Below, piece by piece: positions 16,731 through 24,982 of a stretch of DNA of 64,000 bases. A model generated the notes under the pieces. That model was not told the DNA's origin and did no database searches. It saw only the letters and a program-made list of their open reading frames with translations. The DNA lies in contig NZ_ARQK01000048.1 of NCBI RefSeq assembly GCF_000385215.1, positions 1 to 64,000 of the forward strand, in the 5' to 3' direction. Source of the stretch: Thioalkalivibrio thiocyanoxidans ARh2 (lineage in GTDB: Bacteria; Pseudomonadota; Gammaproteobacteria; Ectothiorhodospirales; Ectothiorhodospiraceae). How positions within the stretch are numbered: position 1 is the first letter of the stretch; every line of letters begins with the position of its first letter. The position numbers and the translations under genes were made by a program.

Positions 16731-17900
16731 TTACGGCCTCGCGTCGAGGAAAATAGTCAGGGCATCGTCGCCTATCTCCAGGCGGGCCTGCCAGCGGCCC
16801 GGCATCGTGAAAACATCATGGGCCTGATACTCGCCGATCCCGATAGGCTCGACGGCAGGCTGCAACGGCACCATGCGATGGTCGATCATATCGAGCACCA
16901 GTCGCGGTTCGGGCTCGGCCGCCACTGGTAATGCCGTGTCGTCAGTGATTTCGAGTTGCAGCCGGAACCCCGGTGTCGAGGGAAGAAAGACGGCATGGAT
17001 GTAGTAGGGTCCGAGAGCCTCTTCGACCTCAACAGGTTCGAGGAGAGTCGAAGGTTCCCCGGGTGGCGATCGAGTGACGTAATGGGCGGCAGCGATTAGC
17101 GCCAGTATGAGGAGAGCCGCTTCGATACGGATGGACCATCCGAGTTGCCTGATCTGGCCATGATCGGTGGCCTTTGGCGCCAGTATCCATCGATTAAGTG
17201 CAGCCAGTCCCAGGATGGGCGCTATTACTATCAGTTTGATCACTAATGCTTGCCCATACGGTGTTCCGAACAATTGCATTGGGTTCCAGAAATGGGTCCA
17301 GACGCCATAGGCCCCCGTGAGTACGATTGCGGCCACGGCGACCAGCCCTACGGCTGATGTACGGTGAATGGCTGCCTCTAGCCATGGTGGTGGTGTCTGC
17401 AACTCCCATACAGGCATCAGGGCCAGAGATACCACCGTGCCCACCCATACCGCGACCGCCGCGAGATGGACAGCGTCGGCCGCCACCAGGAAATACCGTC
17501 CTTCCCCAGCCGCATGGCTGGTGAGACTCACGCTTAGTACGAGCGCCAAGCCCACGACTGTGTAACCGATCCGGCGCCATAGCGGTGGTAGAAGAAGCCA
17601 TGCAGCGAGGAATGTGGCGAGGAGCCCTAGTCGGGCCAGGCTCACTCTCCCATGGCGCGTCTCGGTGACGTACGCCAGGGTCATCGTCAGGTCGATGGTC
17701 CCGAGAGCAGTCCACACGACCTGTGCTACCTCGCCCACGGTGCCTGCTGCGAGCATCGCAGCGCCCGCCCATGGAAGGAGCCGGCGGCCGTTGACTACGT
17801 GGTCTGGCGCCGAAGCAGGAAGAATTCCGTGGCGTAAGAACCCCGGCGATAGCAGGAATACAAGCCCCACCAGCACCAGCGTTGTCCAGGTGAATTCCAC
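16731..17900 (-). CDS. copD: CopD copper-resistance membrane protein with C-terminal extracytoplasmic domain
   Basis: About eight membrane segments fill residues 1-270, including the family-typical stretches LAAVAVWVGTVVSLALMPVW and FGTPYGQALVIKLIVIAPIL. A periplasmic C-terminal domain of about 110 residues follows (YYIHAVFLPSTPGFRLQLEI, then GIGEYQAHDVFTMPGRWQARL), resembling the YtkA/CopD-associated beta domain. CopD is thought to move copper across the inner membrane with periplasmic CopC. It begins three bases after the copC stop, so the two are translationally linked. The 389-residue length is longer than plain CopD because of the added domain. Confidence 0.88.
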   Translation of the reverse strand: MEFTWTTLVLVGLVFLLSPGFLRHGILPASAPDHVVNGRRLLPWAGAAMLAAGTVGEVAQVVWTALGTIDLTMTLAYVTETRHGRVSLARLGLLATFLAAWLLLPPLWRRIGYTVVGLALVLSVSLTSHAAGEGRYFLVAADAVHLAAVAVWVGTVVSLALMPVWELQTPPPWLEAAIHRTSAVGLVAVAAIVLTGAYGVWTHFWNPMQLFGTPYGQALVIKLIVIAPILGLAALNRWILAPKATDHGQIRQLGWSIRIEAALLILALIAAAHYVTRSPPGEPSTLLEPVEVEEALGPYYIHAVFLPSTPGFRLQLEITDDTALPVAAEPEPRLVLDMIDHRMVPLQPAVEPIGIGEYQAHDVFTMPGRWQARLEIGDDALTIFLDARP

Positions 17901-17903
17901 GGG

Positions 17904-18386
17904 TTACTTGCTCGCCTTCGCATCACCTACATTCACGAAGGTGTGAAATCCAGTGGTCGTGTGTCCGTCCGAGGAAAGTACTTTCCAAATGACAGCATAG
18001 GCCCCGGCGGGCAGCGGTGCGCGGGTACTCAGGCTAACTTCCGCGGCCTGCGACGATAGATCGCTCTCAACTGATACCTCGTCGTGAACCGTATCGTCGG
18101 GGTTCGCGTTCAGCTCCGAAGCCAGGGTGTTGAGTTGGGCCAAGTTCCGCAGGCCCTCCTCGGGTAGGTTCAGCCTAAATAACCGGAATGTGCTGAAGCG
18201 GCTCACGACTGGCTCGCTAAAGACGAGGCGCACCTCCTGGATCGCACCGTTGCCGACGATGGCTTCGGGGGGGATAGCCGCACGCAGGTTGGCATGTGCG
18301 TCGGCCGCCCCAGGAGCGCCTAGTAATCCAACGGTGGCGAGCATCACCACTGCCAGACGCGACAACTTTAGTCTCACTGCGTACAT
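17904..18386 (-). CDS. copC: CopC periplasmic copper-binding protein
   Basis: A signal peptide ends at GAADA-HANL, which would leave His at the mature N-terminus, a copper ligand in CopC proteins. The beta-barrel shows VRLVFSEPV and the C-terminal SSDGHTTTGFHTFVNVG block, with two more candidate His ligands. The length of 160 residues is slightly above the usual 120-130 owing to an acidic insertion around 85-105. AGTGGAGGTGAG precedes the ATG. It is first in copC-copD(-tatA), divergent from the dehydrogenase gene and preceded by a sigma-54-type promoter. Probable role: periplasmic copper buffer or donor. Confidence 0.92.
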   Translation of the reverse strand: MYAVRLKLSRLAVVMLATVGLLGAPGAADAHANLRAAIPPEAIVGNGAIQEVRLVFSEPVVSRFSTFRLFRLNLPEEGLRNLAQLNTLASELNANPDDTVHDEVSVESDLSSQAAEVSLSTRAPLPAGAYAVIWKVLSSDGHTTTGFHTFVNVGDAKASK

Positions 18387-18484
18387 CTCTCACCTCCACT
18401 GGCTGTAGATCGAATTGGCGTGCTGGGCTGCGGCTGCCGATATCAGGGTGCCGAGCCCCGACGCCGCGGGTAGGTGGTATGCAT

Positions 18485-18500
18485 GCGAAAAGCGTGCCTA
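18485..18500 (-). promoter_or_regulatory. Sigma-54-type promoter for copC-copD
   Basis: On the minus strand this reads AGGCACGCTTTTCGCA, with GG and GC separated by exactly ten bases, against the RpoN consensus TGGCACG-N4-TTGCW. Transcription would start near 18473, about 87 bases before copC. Confidence 0.7.
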
Positions 18501-18540
18501 ACGGACGTACCGGCTTGTTGCAGGAGACCGGCGCTCGCAT

Positions 18541-18590
18541 TTGTTCCGATTTCGTTCCGGCAGGCGGACCGCTGGCCCGAAATGGAACAA
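18541..18590. promoter_or_regulatory. Inverted repeat between divergent promoters, candidate activator site
   Basis: TTGTTCCGATTTCG (18541-18554) is repeated inverted as CGAAATGGAACAA (18578-18590), with one base missing in the second arm. A further TGTTTC at 18593-18598 forms a local dyad with GGAACA. The pair lies about 90-130 bases from both predicted start sites, the distance usual for enhancer sites of NtrC-type activators. The likely binder is the activator encoded at 28673-30073. Confidence 0.6.
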
Positions 18591-18664
18591 GCTGTTTCAG
18601 GCCGGAACGTGGCGATAGAGATGTGCTCGGAAGGAAACCACCGAACGACGCGATGTAGACCGAT

Positions 18665-18680
18665 TGGCATGAATTTCGCT
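18665..18680 (+). promoter_or_regulatory. Sigma-54-type promoter for thiocyanate dehydrogenase
   Basis: TGGCATGAATTTCGCT matches the RpoN consensus TGGCACG-N4-TTGCW with two substitutions and exact GG-N10-GC spacing. The predicted start is near 18690, leaving a leader of about 100 bases before ATG 18789. Confidence 0.75.
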
Positions 18681-18788
18681 GGGCCTAGGGCACCGCAACG
18701 AACGCGGTCTGTTGGTCGCCGGTTGAACGGCATTAGAAACGGCCACCAGTGCTAATCGGTAGTACATCACTCATTTGGAGGAGTCATC

Positions 18789-20435
18789 ATGAGCAATTCC
18801 GACCATACTGACGGCAAGGGTCCGTCTGATCCGAATATCGCCTCGAAGACCACTGAAGGTCACGTCGAAGCAACCGGCCCATCCGAGTCCCGCCGCAAGT
18901 TCCTGAAGTCTGTCGGGATCGGGACCGGTGCCGCGTTCGCGGCCACGGCTGCCGCCCCGTTCCTGCCCGAAAGTGTCCGCGGAATGGTCACGCAGGACGC
19001 TCAGGCTCAAATGTTCGGTCGTAGCGGGAGCAAGTACATCAAGCTTCAGGACTTCTACGACCAGCTCGGCGAATACGTACTGCTGGCACCGGGCAAGTTC
19101 TCCGGCACCGTCGCTGCGACCGACCTCAGCACCGGGTGGACGATGGCGTGGTTGGCTGGATGGAACTACGGCGACACCTGCCCAATCATGCACCACATGG
19201 CCGCCTTCCCGTCCCCGGACCCCTACAAGGAGTTCGAGTTCGTTGTGAACACACAGGGCGGGAAGAACCTGTTCATCTATGGTGTGCCCGTGACAGTGGA
19301 AGAGCCGGGCGAGGGCATGAAGATCTACCGGATGCAGTACGACGGTACGCGCATCAACCTCCAGCGGGATGCCGCTGAGGTCAGTGGTCTGGGGTTGGGT
19401 GTACACGTGACCGTTAACCCCGAGGCGGATGGTTATGCGGTGGGCGACGGCCAGAAGGACATCTGTGCCGAATTCGACCGTGAAACCGACAAGGTGCGGT
19501 ATGCCTGGTACTTCGACTGGGATCCCAACGTCAAGGAACTGGAACGCGCTTGGCTCGATGGTGGCGTAATGACGATCAAGCGCCTGAAGCCGACTTTGGC
19601 TGACGGCCGCTATGACCTGCAGGGATCAAAGGGCAACAAGATTGACTGGGAATTGGTGCCTGGCGGCGAGCTCCAGATCGAAGAGGGCAAGGTCTCTGGT
19701 GATCGCCCGCTCAATGCCTGCGCGAACGATGCCCTGGTATTCGACCCTCGGGGCAAGTGGGCTGTCGCCTCCCTGCGGCTGACGGGTGTCTGTGTCGTGT
19801 TTGACCGCGAGAAGGAGGTGCCGGTGGCGGTTCTTTCCGGACCGAAGGGCACGCCTTCTCAGCTGGAGCTGGTCAAAGTCGACGACGACACCTGGACGGT
19901 GGAAATACCGGAGGTTGTCAGCGCCGGTCACCAGGCGGGCTTCTCGCCCGACGGAAAGAGCTTCCTGTTTATGAACAGCCTGCGCCAGAACAACATCATG
20001 GTGTGGGACAGTTCGGATCATTCCGATCCTAGCCAGTGGGACAAGAAAGCCGTTGTCGAGAGCCCGGACTGGCGTGGCGCTTACCCGAACACGTTCCACA
20101 TGGTGTTCACGCCGGATGCCAAGAAGCTGTACGTCACGATGTGGTGGCCGTCCCCGACCCCGAACGGTATCGCGGTTATCGACGCGGTCAACTGGGAATT
20201 GCTGAAGGAAGTCGACCTCGGCCCCGACATGCATACGTTGGCGATGACGTACGACGGCAAGTTCGTGATCGGTACGCTCTCCGGCTACCAGAACACGGCG
20301 TCTGCGATTGTGGTTATGGAAACTGAGACCGATGAGGTGCTTGGCTTCCTGCCCAGTCCGATGGGCCACCATGACAACGTGATTGTGCCGCGCACGCTAG
20401 AAGACCTGCGCATCAGCCGTTCCACCACGACCTGA
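18789..20435 (+). CDS. tcdh: Thiocyanate dehydrogenase (trinuclear-copper enzyme)
   Basis: This 548-residue protein has a Tat signal (SRRKFLKSVG, Arg35-Arg36) and a seven-bladed propeller related to nitrous-oxide reductase. It lacks the CuA cupredoxin domain and is shorter than NosZ. Residues known for T. paradoxus thiocyanate dehydrogenase occur at the same numbers: copper ligands His135, His206, Asp314, His381, His437, His482 and His528, plus Lys103 and Glu288. It should oxidise thiocyanate to cyanate and sulfur in the periplasm, giving two electrons. GGAGGAG precedes the ATG. Upstream is a sigma-54-type promoter; downstream an ABC-transporter operon follows after a stem-loop. Annotation as NosZ would be wrong. 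Confidence 0.97.
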   Translation: MSNSDHTDGKGPSDPNIASKTTEGHVEATGPSESRRKFLKSVGIGTGAAFAATAAAPFLPESVRGMVTQDAQAQMFGRSGSKYIKLQDFYDQLGEYVLLAPGKFSGTVAATDLSTGWTMAWLAGWNYGDTCPIMHHMAAFPSPDPYKEFEFVVNTQGGKNLFIYGVPVTVEEPGEGMKIYRMQYDGTRINLQRDAAEVSGLGLGVHVTVNPEADGYAVGDGQKDICAEFDRETDKVRYAWYFDWDPNVKELERAWLDGGVMTIKRLKPTLADGRYDLQGSKGNKIDWELVPGGELQIEEGKVSGDRPLNACANDALVFDPRGKWAVASLRLTGVCVVFDREKEVPVAVLSGPKGTPSQLELVKVDDDTWTVEIPEVVSAGHQAGFSPDGKSFLFMNSLRQNNIMVWDSSDHSDPSQWDKKAVVESPDWRGAYPNTFHMVFTPDAKKLYVTMWWPSPTPNGIAVIDAVNWELLKEVDLGPDMHTLAMTYDGKFVIGTLSGYQNTASAIVVMETETDEVLGFLPSPMGHHDNVIVPRTLEDLRISRSTTT

Positions 20436-20449
20436 CATCGTCGTATCAC

Positions 20450-20473
20450 GAGGGCCGCCAGGCGGCGGCCCTC
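20450..20473 (+). terminator. Perfect 10-bp stem-loop after the dehydrogenase gene
   Basis: GAGGGCCGCC pairs with GGCGGCCCTC around the loop AGGC, 14 bases after the stop codon. Only TATTG follows, with no T-run, so it is a weak terminator at best. It may instead protect the 3' end of an abundant mRNA while allowing some read-through into the ABC genes. Confidence 0.6.
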
Positions 20474-20494
20474 TATTGATGCTCGGGAGGCGGC

Positions 20495-21697
20495 ATGAAC
20501 CTTTTTACGCTGGCAGCACACAATCTCTTTCGTAAGCCATTCCGTACGGCCGCGCTAGTACTTGCTGTGGGAATCGCGACGGCGGCGGTGTTTGCGACCG
20601 CCACTCTGATGCATGGCATTGAGCGCAGTGTGGACCATGGGTTTTCGAAGCTCGGTGCCGACCTGATGGTGGTACCGAGGGGAACTATGGTCAGTATGGA
20701 ACGGGCCTTGCTCACCGGTGAACCGTCGACTTTCTATATGGAGGCCGACCTCGCAGACGAGGTCAATGCACTGCAGGGCGTTAGCACCGTAGCATCGCAG
20801 CTTTTTCTGACCACGGCCGATGCGGAGCACTGCATTGTCGGTGATGCGTTCCTGGTCGGTTTCGACCGCGAGAACGACTTCACCGTGATGCCGTGGGTGA
20901 GTGATCGCCTAGATCGAGAGATGCAGCCCGGAGACGTGGTCGTCGGCGGCGGCAGTGATTTCGAGTTGGGCGAGAGTGTCTACTACTACGGGCAATACTT
21001 CACTGTGTACGGGAAACTCGATCGCACGGGCATTGGCCTGTCCGACAACGCGATTTTCCTGGACCTTGACGAAGCCTACGCACTGGCGGAGGCATCGCGC
21101 GACTACGACGACGTGGAGCTTGGTTTCGGACCAGGGGACATCTCGGCGGTGTTGGTCCGGCTCGAGAGTGGAGCGGACCCGGAGCGAGTGCGTTTTGCCC
21201 TAGCCCAGAACTCGGGCATCTCGGTTGTTGCAGCTGGCAACGTGGTGACCGGCGTGCGTCAGAACGTGGTCGCGCTGTTTGCCGGCACGGCGTTGCTCAC
21301 GGGCGTACTGATCGTGGGCAACATTCTGATGATCAGTGCGATCTTCTCCACCATCATCAATGAACGCCGGCGCGAGCTCGGCCTCCTTCGCGCAATTGGG
21401 GCACGTAAGAGCCGAGTCTTCAATCTAGTGCTCACCGAATCGGCCATGCTCGGGGCTGCTGGTGGAGTGGCTGGGGTCGCACTGGGGTTGATCCTGCTAC
21501 GCATCTTCAACCGCACGATCGGCTTCCACCTCGACCTGCTGAATATCCCGTTTCTCTGGCCGCCGGTTGAGAACATTGCCTTGATGGGAATGGCGGCGAT
21601 CCTCATGGCGCTGCTGGTGGCAACGCTAGGTGCGAGCTATCCAGCGGTATCGGGCGCACGACTTGAACCTTACGACGCGATTCGGGCAGGTGAATGA
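20495..21697 (+). CDS. FtsX-like ABC transporter permease 1
   Basis: This 400-residue protein has one N-terminal membrane helix (FRTAALVLAVGIATAAVFATA), a large periplasmic domain of about 200 residues and three C-terminal helices with the FtsX motif (TIINERRRELGLLRAIGARK). This MacB/LolCE topology serves mechanotransmission or lipoprotein and small-molecule handling rather than classical import. GGGAGG lies seven bases before the ATG. The stop overlaps the next ATPase start by four bases. It may remodel or load envelope components needed for the copper enzyme; the substrate is unknown. Confidence 0.88.
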   Translation: MNLFTLAAHNLFRKPFRTAALVLAVGIATAAVFATATLMHGIERSVDHGFSKLGADLMVVPRGTMVSMERALLTGEPSTFYMEADLADEVNALQGVSTVASQLFLTTADAEHCIVGDAFLVGFDRENDFTVMPWVSDRLDREMQPGDVVVGGGSDFELGESVYYYGQYFTVYGKLDRTGIGLSDNAIFLDLDEAYALAEASRDYDDVELGFGPGDISAVLVRLESGADPERVRFALAQNSGISVVAAGNVVTGVRQNVVALFAGTALLTGVLIVGNILMISAIFSTIINERRRELGLLRAIGARKSRVFNLVLTESAMLGAAGGVAGVALGLILLRIFNRTIGFHLDLLNIPFLWPPVENIALMGMAAILMALLVATLGASYPAVSGARLEPYDAIRAGE

Positions 21698-22365
21698 TGC
21701 TGTTACGTGGCGAAGAACTGTCGAAGTCCTATGTGATCGGAGACCAGCGTATCCAGGCGGTAAATGCTGTCTCGATCGATCTGTCACCGGGTGAATTCGT
21801 TGCGGTCATTGGGCATTCGGGGAGTGGGAAATCCACCTTGCTGAGCATGTTGGGCGGCCTTACCCGGCCCACGTCTGGAGCTGTGTACTTCGAGGATGAA
21901 TCGGTGTGGAGTCAACGGGATGTCCCTAGGTCGTTACTACGAAACGAGCGGATTGGGTTTGTGTTCCAGTTCTCGAGCCTGATTCCAACCCTGACCGCTA
22001 TCGACAACGTGGTCTTGCCTCGCATGTTCGGGCGAGAACGGGTCAGCAAGGACGTCTATGCCCAGGCCGAGGGACTACTCGAAACCGTAGGGCTGGGGGA
22101 GAAGATCCATTGCTTCCCCAGCGAGCTGTCGGGTGGGCAGCAGCGCCGCGTGGCGATCGCCCGTTCGCTTATCAATCGGCCGAGCTTGCTGTTCGCAGAC
22201 GAGCCGACCGGCGATCTCGACGAACAGACGGAGGCCGAAGTGATGGACCTGTTGCTGCGGACGCTAAACGAGGACAACACCGCATTGTTGATGGTGACAC
22301 ACAACAACGCTCTTGCCGACCGTGCCGATCGTGTCCTGCAGATGAAAGATGGGAGGCTGCTATGA
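21694..22365 (+). CDS. ABC transporter ATPase 1 (MacB/LolD type)
   Basis: This 223-residue ATPase shows Walker A GHSGSGKST, signature LSGGQQRR, Walker B LLFADEPTGDLD and switch His (VTHNNA), all intact. LolD/MacB-type ATPases work with FtsX-like permeases, and one is encoded directly on each side. The start overlaps the previous stop (ATGA-type) and its stop overlaps the ATG of permease 2, showing tight translational coupling. Confidence 0.9.
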   Translation: MMLLRGEELSKSYVIGDQRIQAVNAVSIDLSPGEFVAVIGHSGSGKSTLLSMLGGLTRPTSGAVYFEDESVWSQRDVPRSLLRNERIGFVFQFSSLIPTLTAIDNVVLPRMFGRERVSKDVYAQAEGLLETVGLGEKIHCFPSELSGGQQRRVAIARSLINRPSLLFADEPTGDLDEQTEAEVMDLLLRTLNEDNTALLMVTHNNALADRADRVLQMKDGRLL

Positions 22366-23576
22366 ACATTATCCAGATTGCACTGCGGGAAGTTGGCCGG
22401 CGAAAAATGCGGACGCTCTACACCGCTTCCGGTATTGCGCTTGCCGTGGCTTTGCTGATCTCGACCATCACCGTTGGCGGTGGTGGATACCAGGATCTCA
22501 CCCAGACCATCAACCGCTACGGGCATCAGCTCACGATTCTTCCGGCGACCACGAACGAGACCAGCCTGCAGGGCTTTGGAATCGGCGGAGAGCATTACAT
22601 TCCGGAGGACGCCATTCCGCATCTCCAGGAAGTCTATGAGCAGGCCATTGTCGAAGGATGGCGTGCGCGCGACGCCCTGATCTTGATCGAAGGCTTTATC
22701 GGCGACCAAGAACAGGTGGATCCGGCGACCTTCGCGCCTCGTGTCTATGCCGAGACGGAGCTGAAAGGGCGTGACATCGTGTTCGCCGGGATCGAGCCCC
22801 GGAAAGAGTATATCGCTAAATTCTGGTGGGAAGTCGATGCGGGGAACCTTGTTCGCAGGGACGACGAGATCATGTTGGGCAAGATCCTTGCGTCGGCGAC
22901 GCGTACTCAGGTCGGTGACGAGGTCGATATTGCCGGCGAGACGTATCGGGTCGCTGGAATCTTGCAGGAGACCAACTCGCCAGATGACTACATGGCCTTC
23001 GCCACGCTGCCGACGGTGCAGCGAGCCTTCAATCGGGAAGGGCAGGTATCGCTGATTAGCGTCCGCGCGATGTGCGCCTACTGTCCCGTCGGTGAAGCGG
23101 AACTTGCGATCAATCAGGGCGTGGTTGGCGTGAGGGCTACCTCGCAGCGAGACATCGCAGCGGCCCAAGCAGCGATATTCAGTAATGTTTTCACGACCGT
23201 TGTGGGGTTCGTGATTATGGCATTCGTGATCGCTTGCATGGCGGTTTTCAACATGATCATGGGATCGCTGCATGCTCGTATCCGCGAAGTCGGATTGCTG
23301 AAGGTGCTTGGGGCCTCACATGCGCAACTGGCCCGTTTATTCATGTACGAGGCTGCATTGATTGGTCTTGTCGGGGGACTCCTCGGGTATCTGATCGGAG
23401 TGGGCATCGCCTACCTGCTCGGGCCGATTGTCATGCCCGATGTTGTGATCCGGTGGGAGTGGGAACACGTGGCGCTAGCCGTTGGGGCGGCCCTTGGGGC
23501 CAGCTTGTTGGCGACGCTCTATCCGGCATTTCGTGCCTGCAACGCACGCCCTGTCGAGGCTTTCCGGGCCCTCTGA
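22362..23576 (+). CDS. FtsX-like ABC transporter permease 2
   Basis: I place the start at ATG 22362 (MNIIQIALREVGRRKMRTLY), overlapping the ATPase stop and preceded by GGGAGG. The 404-residue protein repeats the FtsX plan: helix 1 at about 20-40 (TASGIALAVALLISTITVGG), a periplasmic domain, and three C-terminal helices with RIREVGLLKVLGASH. A Cys pair in the periplasmic domain (MCAYCPVGEAELAIN) is absent from permease 1 and could bind a metal or form a disulfide. It probably pairs with ATPase 1 or 2. Confidence 0.87.
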   Translation: MNIIQIALREVGRRKMRTLYTASGIALAVALLISTITVGGGGYQDLTQTINRYGHQLTILPATTNETSLQGFGIGGEHYIPEDAIPHLQEVYEQAIVEGWRARDALILIEGFIGDQEQVDPATFAPRVYAETELKGRDIVFAGIEPRKEYIAKFWWEVDAGNLVRRDDEIMLGKILASATRTQVGDEVDIAGETYRVAGILQETNSPDDYMAFATLPTVQRAFNREGQVSLISVRAMCAYCPVGEAELAINQGVVGVRATSQRDIAAAQAAIFSNVFTTVVGFVIMAFVIACMAVFNMIMGSLHARIREVGLLKVLGASHAQLARLFMYEAALIGLVGGLLGYLIGVGIAYLLGPIVMPDVVIRWEWEHVALAVGAALGASLLATLYPAFRACNARPVEAFRAL

Positions 23577-23601
23577 TGCCAGCCCAACCAAGGAGGTCGA
23601 T

Positions 23602-24279
23602 GTGGATCCTATCGTGCAATTGAAAGGTGTCTCCAAGGTCTACAAAGCGGGCGAAGAGCAGGTTGCCGCGCTCGATGACGTCGATCTTGATATTGGTCGG
23701 AACGAGTATGTCGCCATCATGGGGCCGAGCGGCTCAGGCAAGTCGACGTTGCTGAACCTGATGGGTGGCATCGACCGCCCAACCAGCGGTGAAGTTTGGC
23801 TCGCTGATCAGCGCATTGACCAATTGTCCGAGCGCCAGCTGCTGGAGGTTCGTCGACGGCGCGTTTCATACGTGTTTCAGGATGCTCGACTTATGCCATC
23901 ACTCAACGCGATCGAGAACGTGATGTTGCCGCGAGCGTTTAGTGCGGGCAGAGCGGATGCTCGTACGGCCGCACTCCAATGTCTCGAACGAGTGGGGTTG
24001 GAGAAACGGGCGAAGCACATGGTGCACGAACTGAGTGGCGGCGAAGCGCAAAGGGTCAGCATCGCGCGGACGCTGATGAAAGAGCCCGACCTGATCCTGG
24101 CGGACGAGCCTACTGGCAACCTGGACCGAAAATCGAGAATGGAGATCGTGTACCTATTCGAGGAGCTGAACACGATGGGGAATACCATCGTACTTGTCAC
24201 GCACGACCAAGAGATTGGTGAGCGCACCCGGCGATGCATCCGCATCGACGATGGGCGTCCACTCCAGGAGGCTGCGTGA
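23602..24279 (+). CDS. ABC transporter ATPase 2 (MacB/LolD type)
   Basis: GTG 23602 is chosen because AAGGAGGT lies just upstream and the ATPase fold begins at once (VDPIVQLKGVSKVYKAGEEQ). Walker A GPSGSGKST, signature LSGGEAQR, Walker B LILADEPTGNLD and VTHDQE are intact in 225 residues. Together with the preceding genes it makes permease-ATPase-permease-ATPase, either two transporters or one heteromeric complex. Its TGA overlaps the next ATG. Confidence 0.9.
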   Translation: MDPIVQLKGVSKVYKAGEEQVAALDDVDLDIGRNEYVAIMGPSGSGKSTLLNLMGGIDRPTSGEVWLADQRIDQLSERQLLEVRRRRVSYVFQDARLMPSLNAIENVMLPRAFSAGRADARTAALQCLERVGLEKRAKHMVHELSGGEAQRVSIARTLMKEPDLILADEPTGNLDRKSRMEIVYLFEELNTMGNTIVLVTHDQEIGERTRRCIRIDDGRPLQEAA

Positions 24280-24980
24280 TGAACGCTGCGTCCGAGTCCC
24301 CAATCGAGAGGAAGGGCCAGCCACGTAACCGGGTGGGCAAACGCCGATATGGCTGGAAACGCGTTCTGGGCAAGGTGCTGTTCTGGTTTGCGATCGTTGC
24401 CGGTTCTTTCACCATGCTGGACTGGGGGCTCGGCGCTTACCAAAGTAGCCTGATTGAGGCCCGCGAGCAGCGCATGGAGGAGCTTCAGCGCATGGCCTGG
24501 CGCCATCTGCGTGCCGACCTGGACGAGATCACGTTGGAGCCTGACGGGCGCTACCGCGTAACGATCTGGATGGAGAACCTCTACCCAGAGAACGACATGT
24601 ATTTCATGGTGCCGTCGGTCCGAGGGTATCTGCAGGTGGGTCCGCGCTGGGTGGAAGTGCCAGTTGAGGCAGCCGAGGATGGCAATTCTCGCGTGCCTGG
24701 CTCGGTCGTGAATCTGTCCGACCGTATCCACCTGGATGTGTTGCTGGAGGCGGATGACTATGACGAATACTACGAGATGCTTGAGGGCTATATGCACATC
24801 CGCTTTGACAACACGATGTACCTGAGCCCCGAGGCTGAGCCCGAAGACGATATCGTGGAACGCACCGACTGGTACTACGTCCATCTGCGTCCGAGGGATG
24901 CGGATGTTGAAGCGCTGGCGCGCAAGCACCGTTTCGGTGGCAGCGGTGCGCCATTGTTTATCTCGATGCCCCCTCACTAA
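24279..24980 (+). CDS. Unknown single-span membrane protein of the thiocyanate operon
   Basis: ATG 24279 overlaps the previous stop (TGATG). The 233-residue protein has a basic N-terminus, one membrane helix (about 31-53, VLFWFAIVAGSFTMLDWGLG), a short coiled-coil-like stretch (EAREQRMEELQRMAWRHLR) and a periplasmic beta-rich acidic domain containing YRVTIWMENLYPENDMYFMV. I do not recognise the family. The position suggests an adaptor or accessory subunit for the FtsX-type transporters, comparable to membrane-fusion partners, though the sequence does not look like a classical HlyD protein. Confidence 0.75.
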   Translation: MNAASESPIERKGQPRNRVGKRRYGWKRVLGKVLFWFAIVAGSFTMLDWGLGAYQSSLIEAREQRMEELQRMAWRHLRADLDEITLEPDGRYRVTIWMENLYPENDMYFMVPSVRGYLQVGPRWVEVPVEAAEDGNSRVPGSVVNLSDRIHLDVLLEADDYDEYYEMLEGYMHIRFDNTMYLSPEAEPEDDIVERTDWYYVHLRPRDADVEALARKHRFGGSGAPLFISMPPH

Positions 24981-24982
24981 CG

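Noticed and set aside
18789-20435. Annotation as nitrous-oxide reductase (NosZ)
   Set aside because: It lacks the CuA cupredoxin domain and nos accessory genes, is about 90 residues shorter, and matches thiocyanate dehydrogenase at every remembered ligand position.
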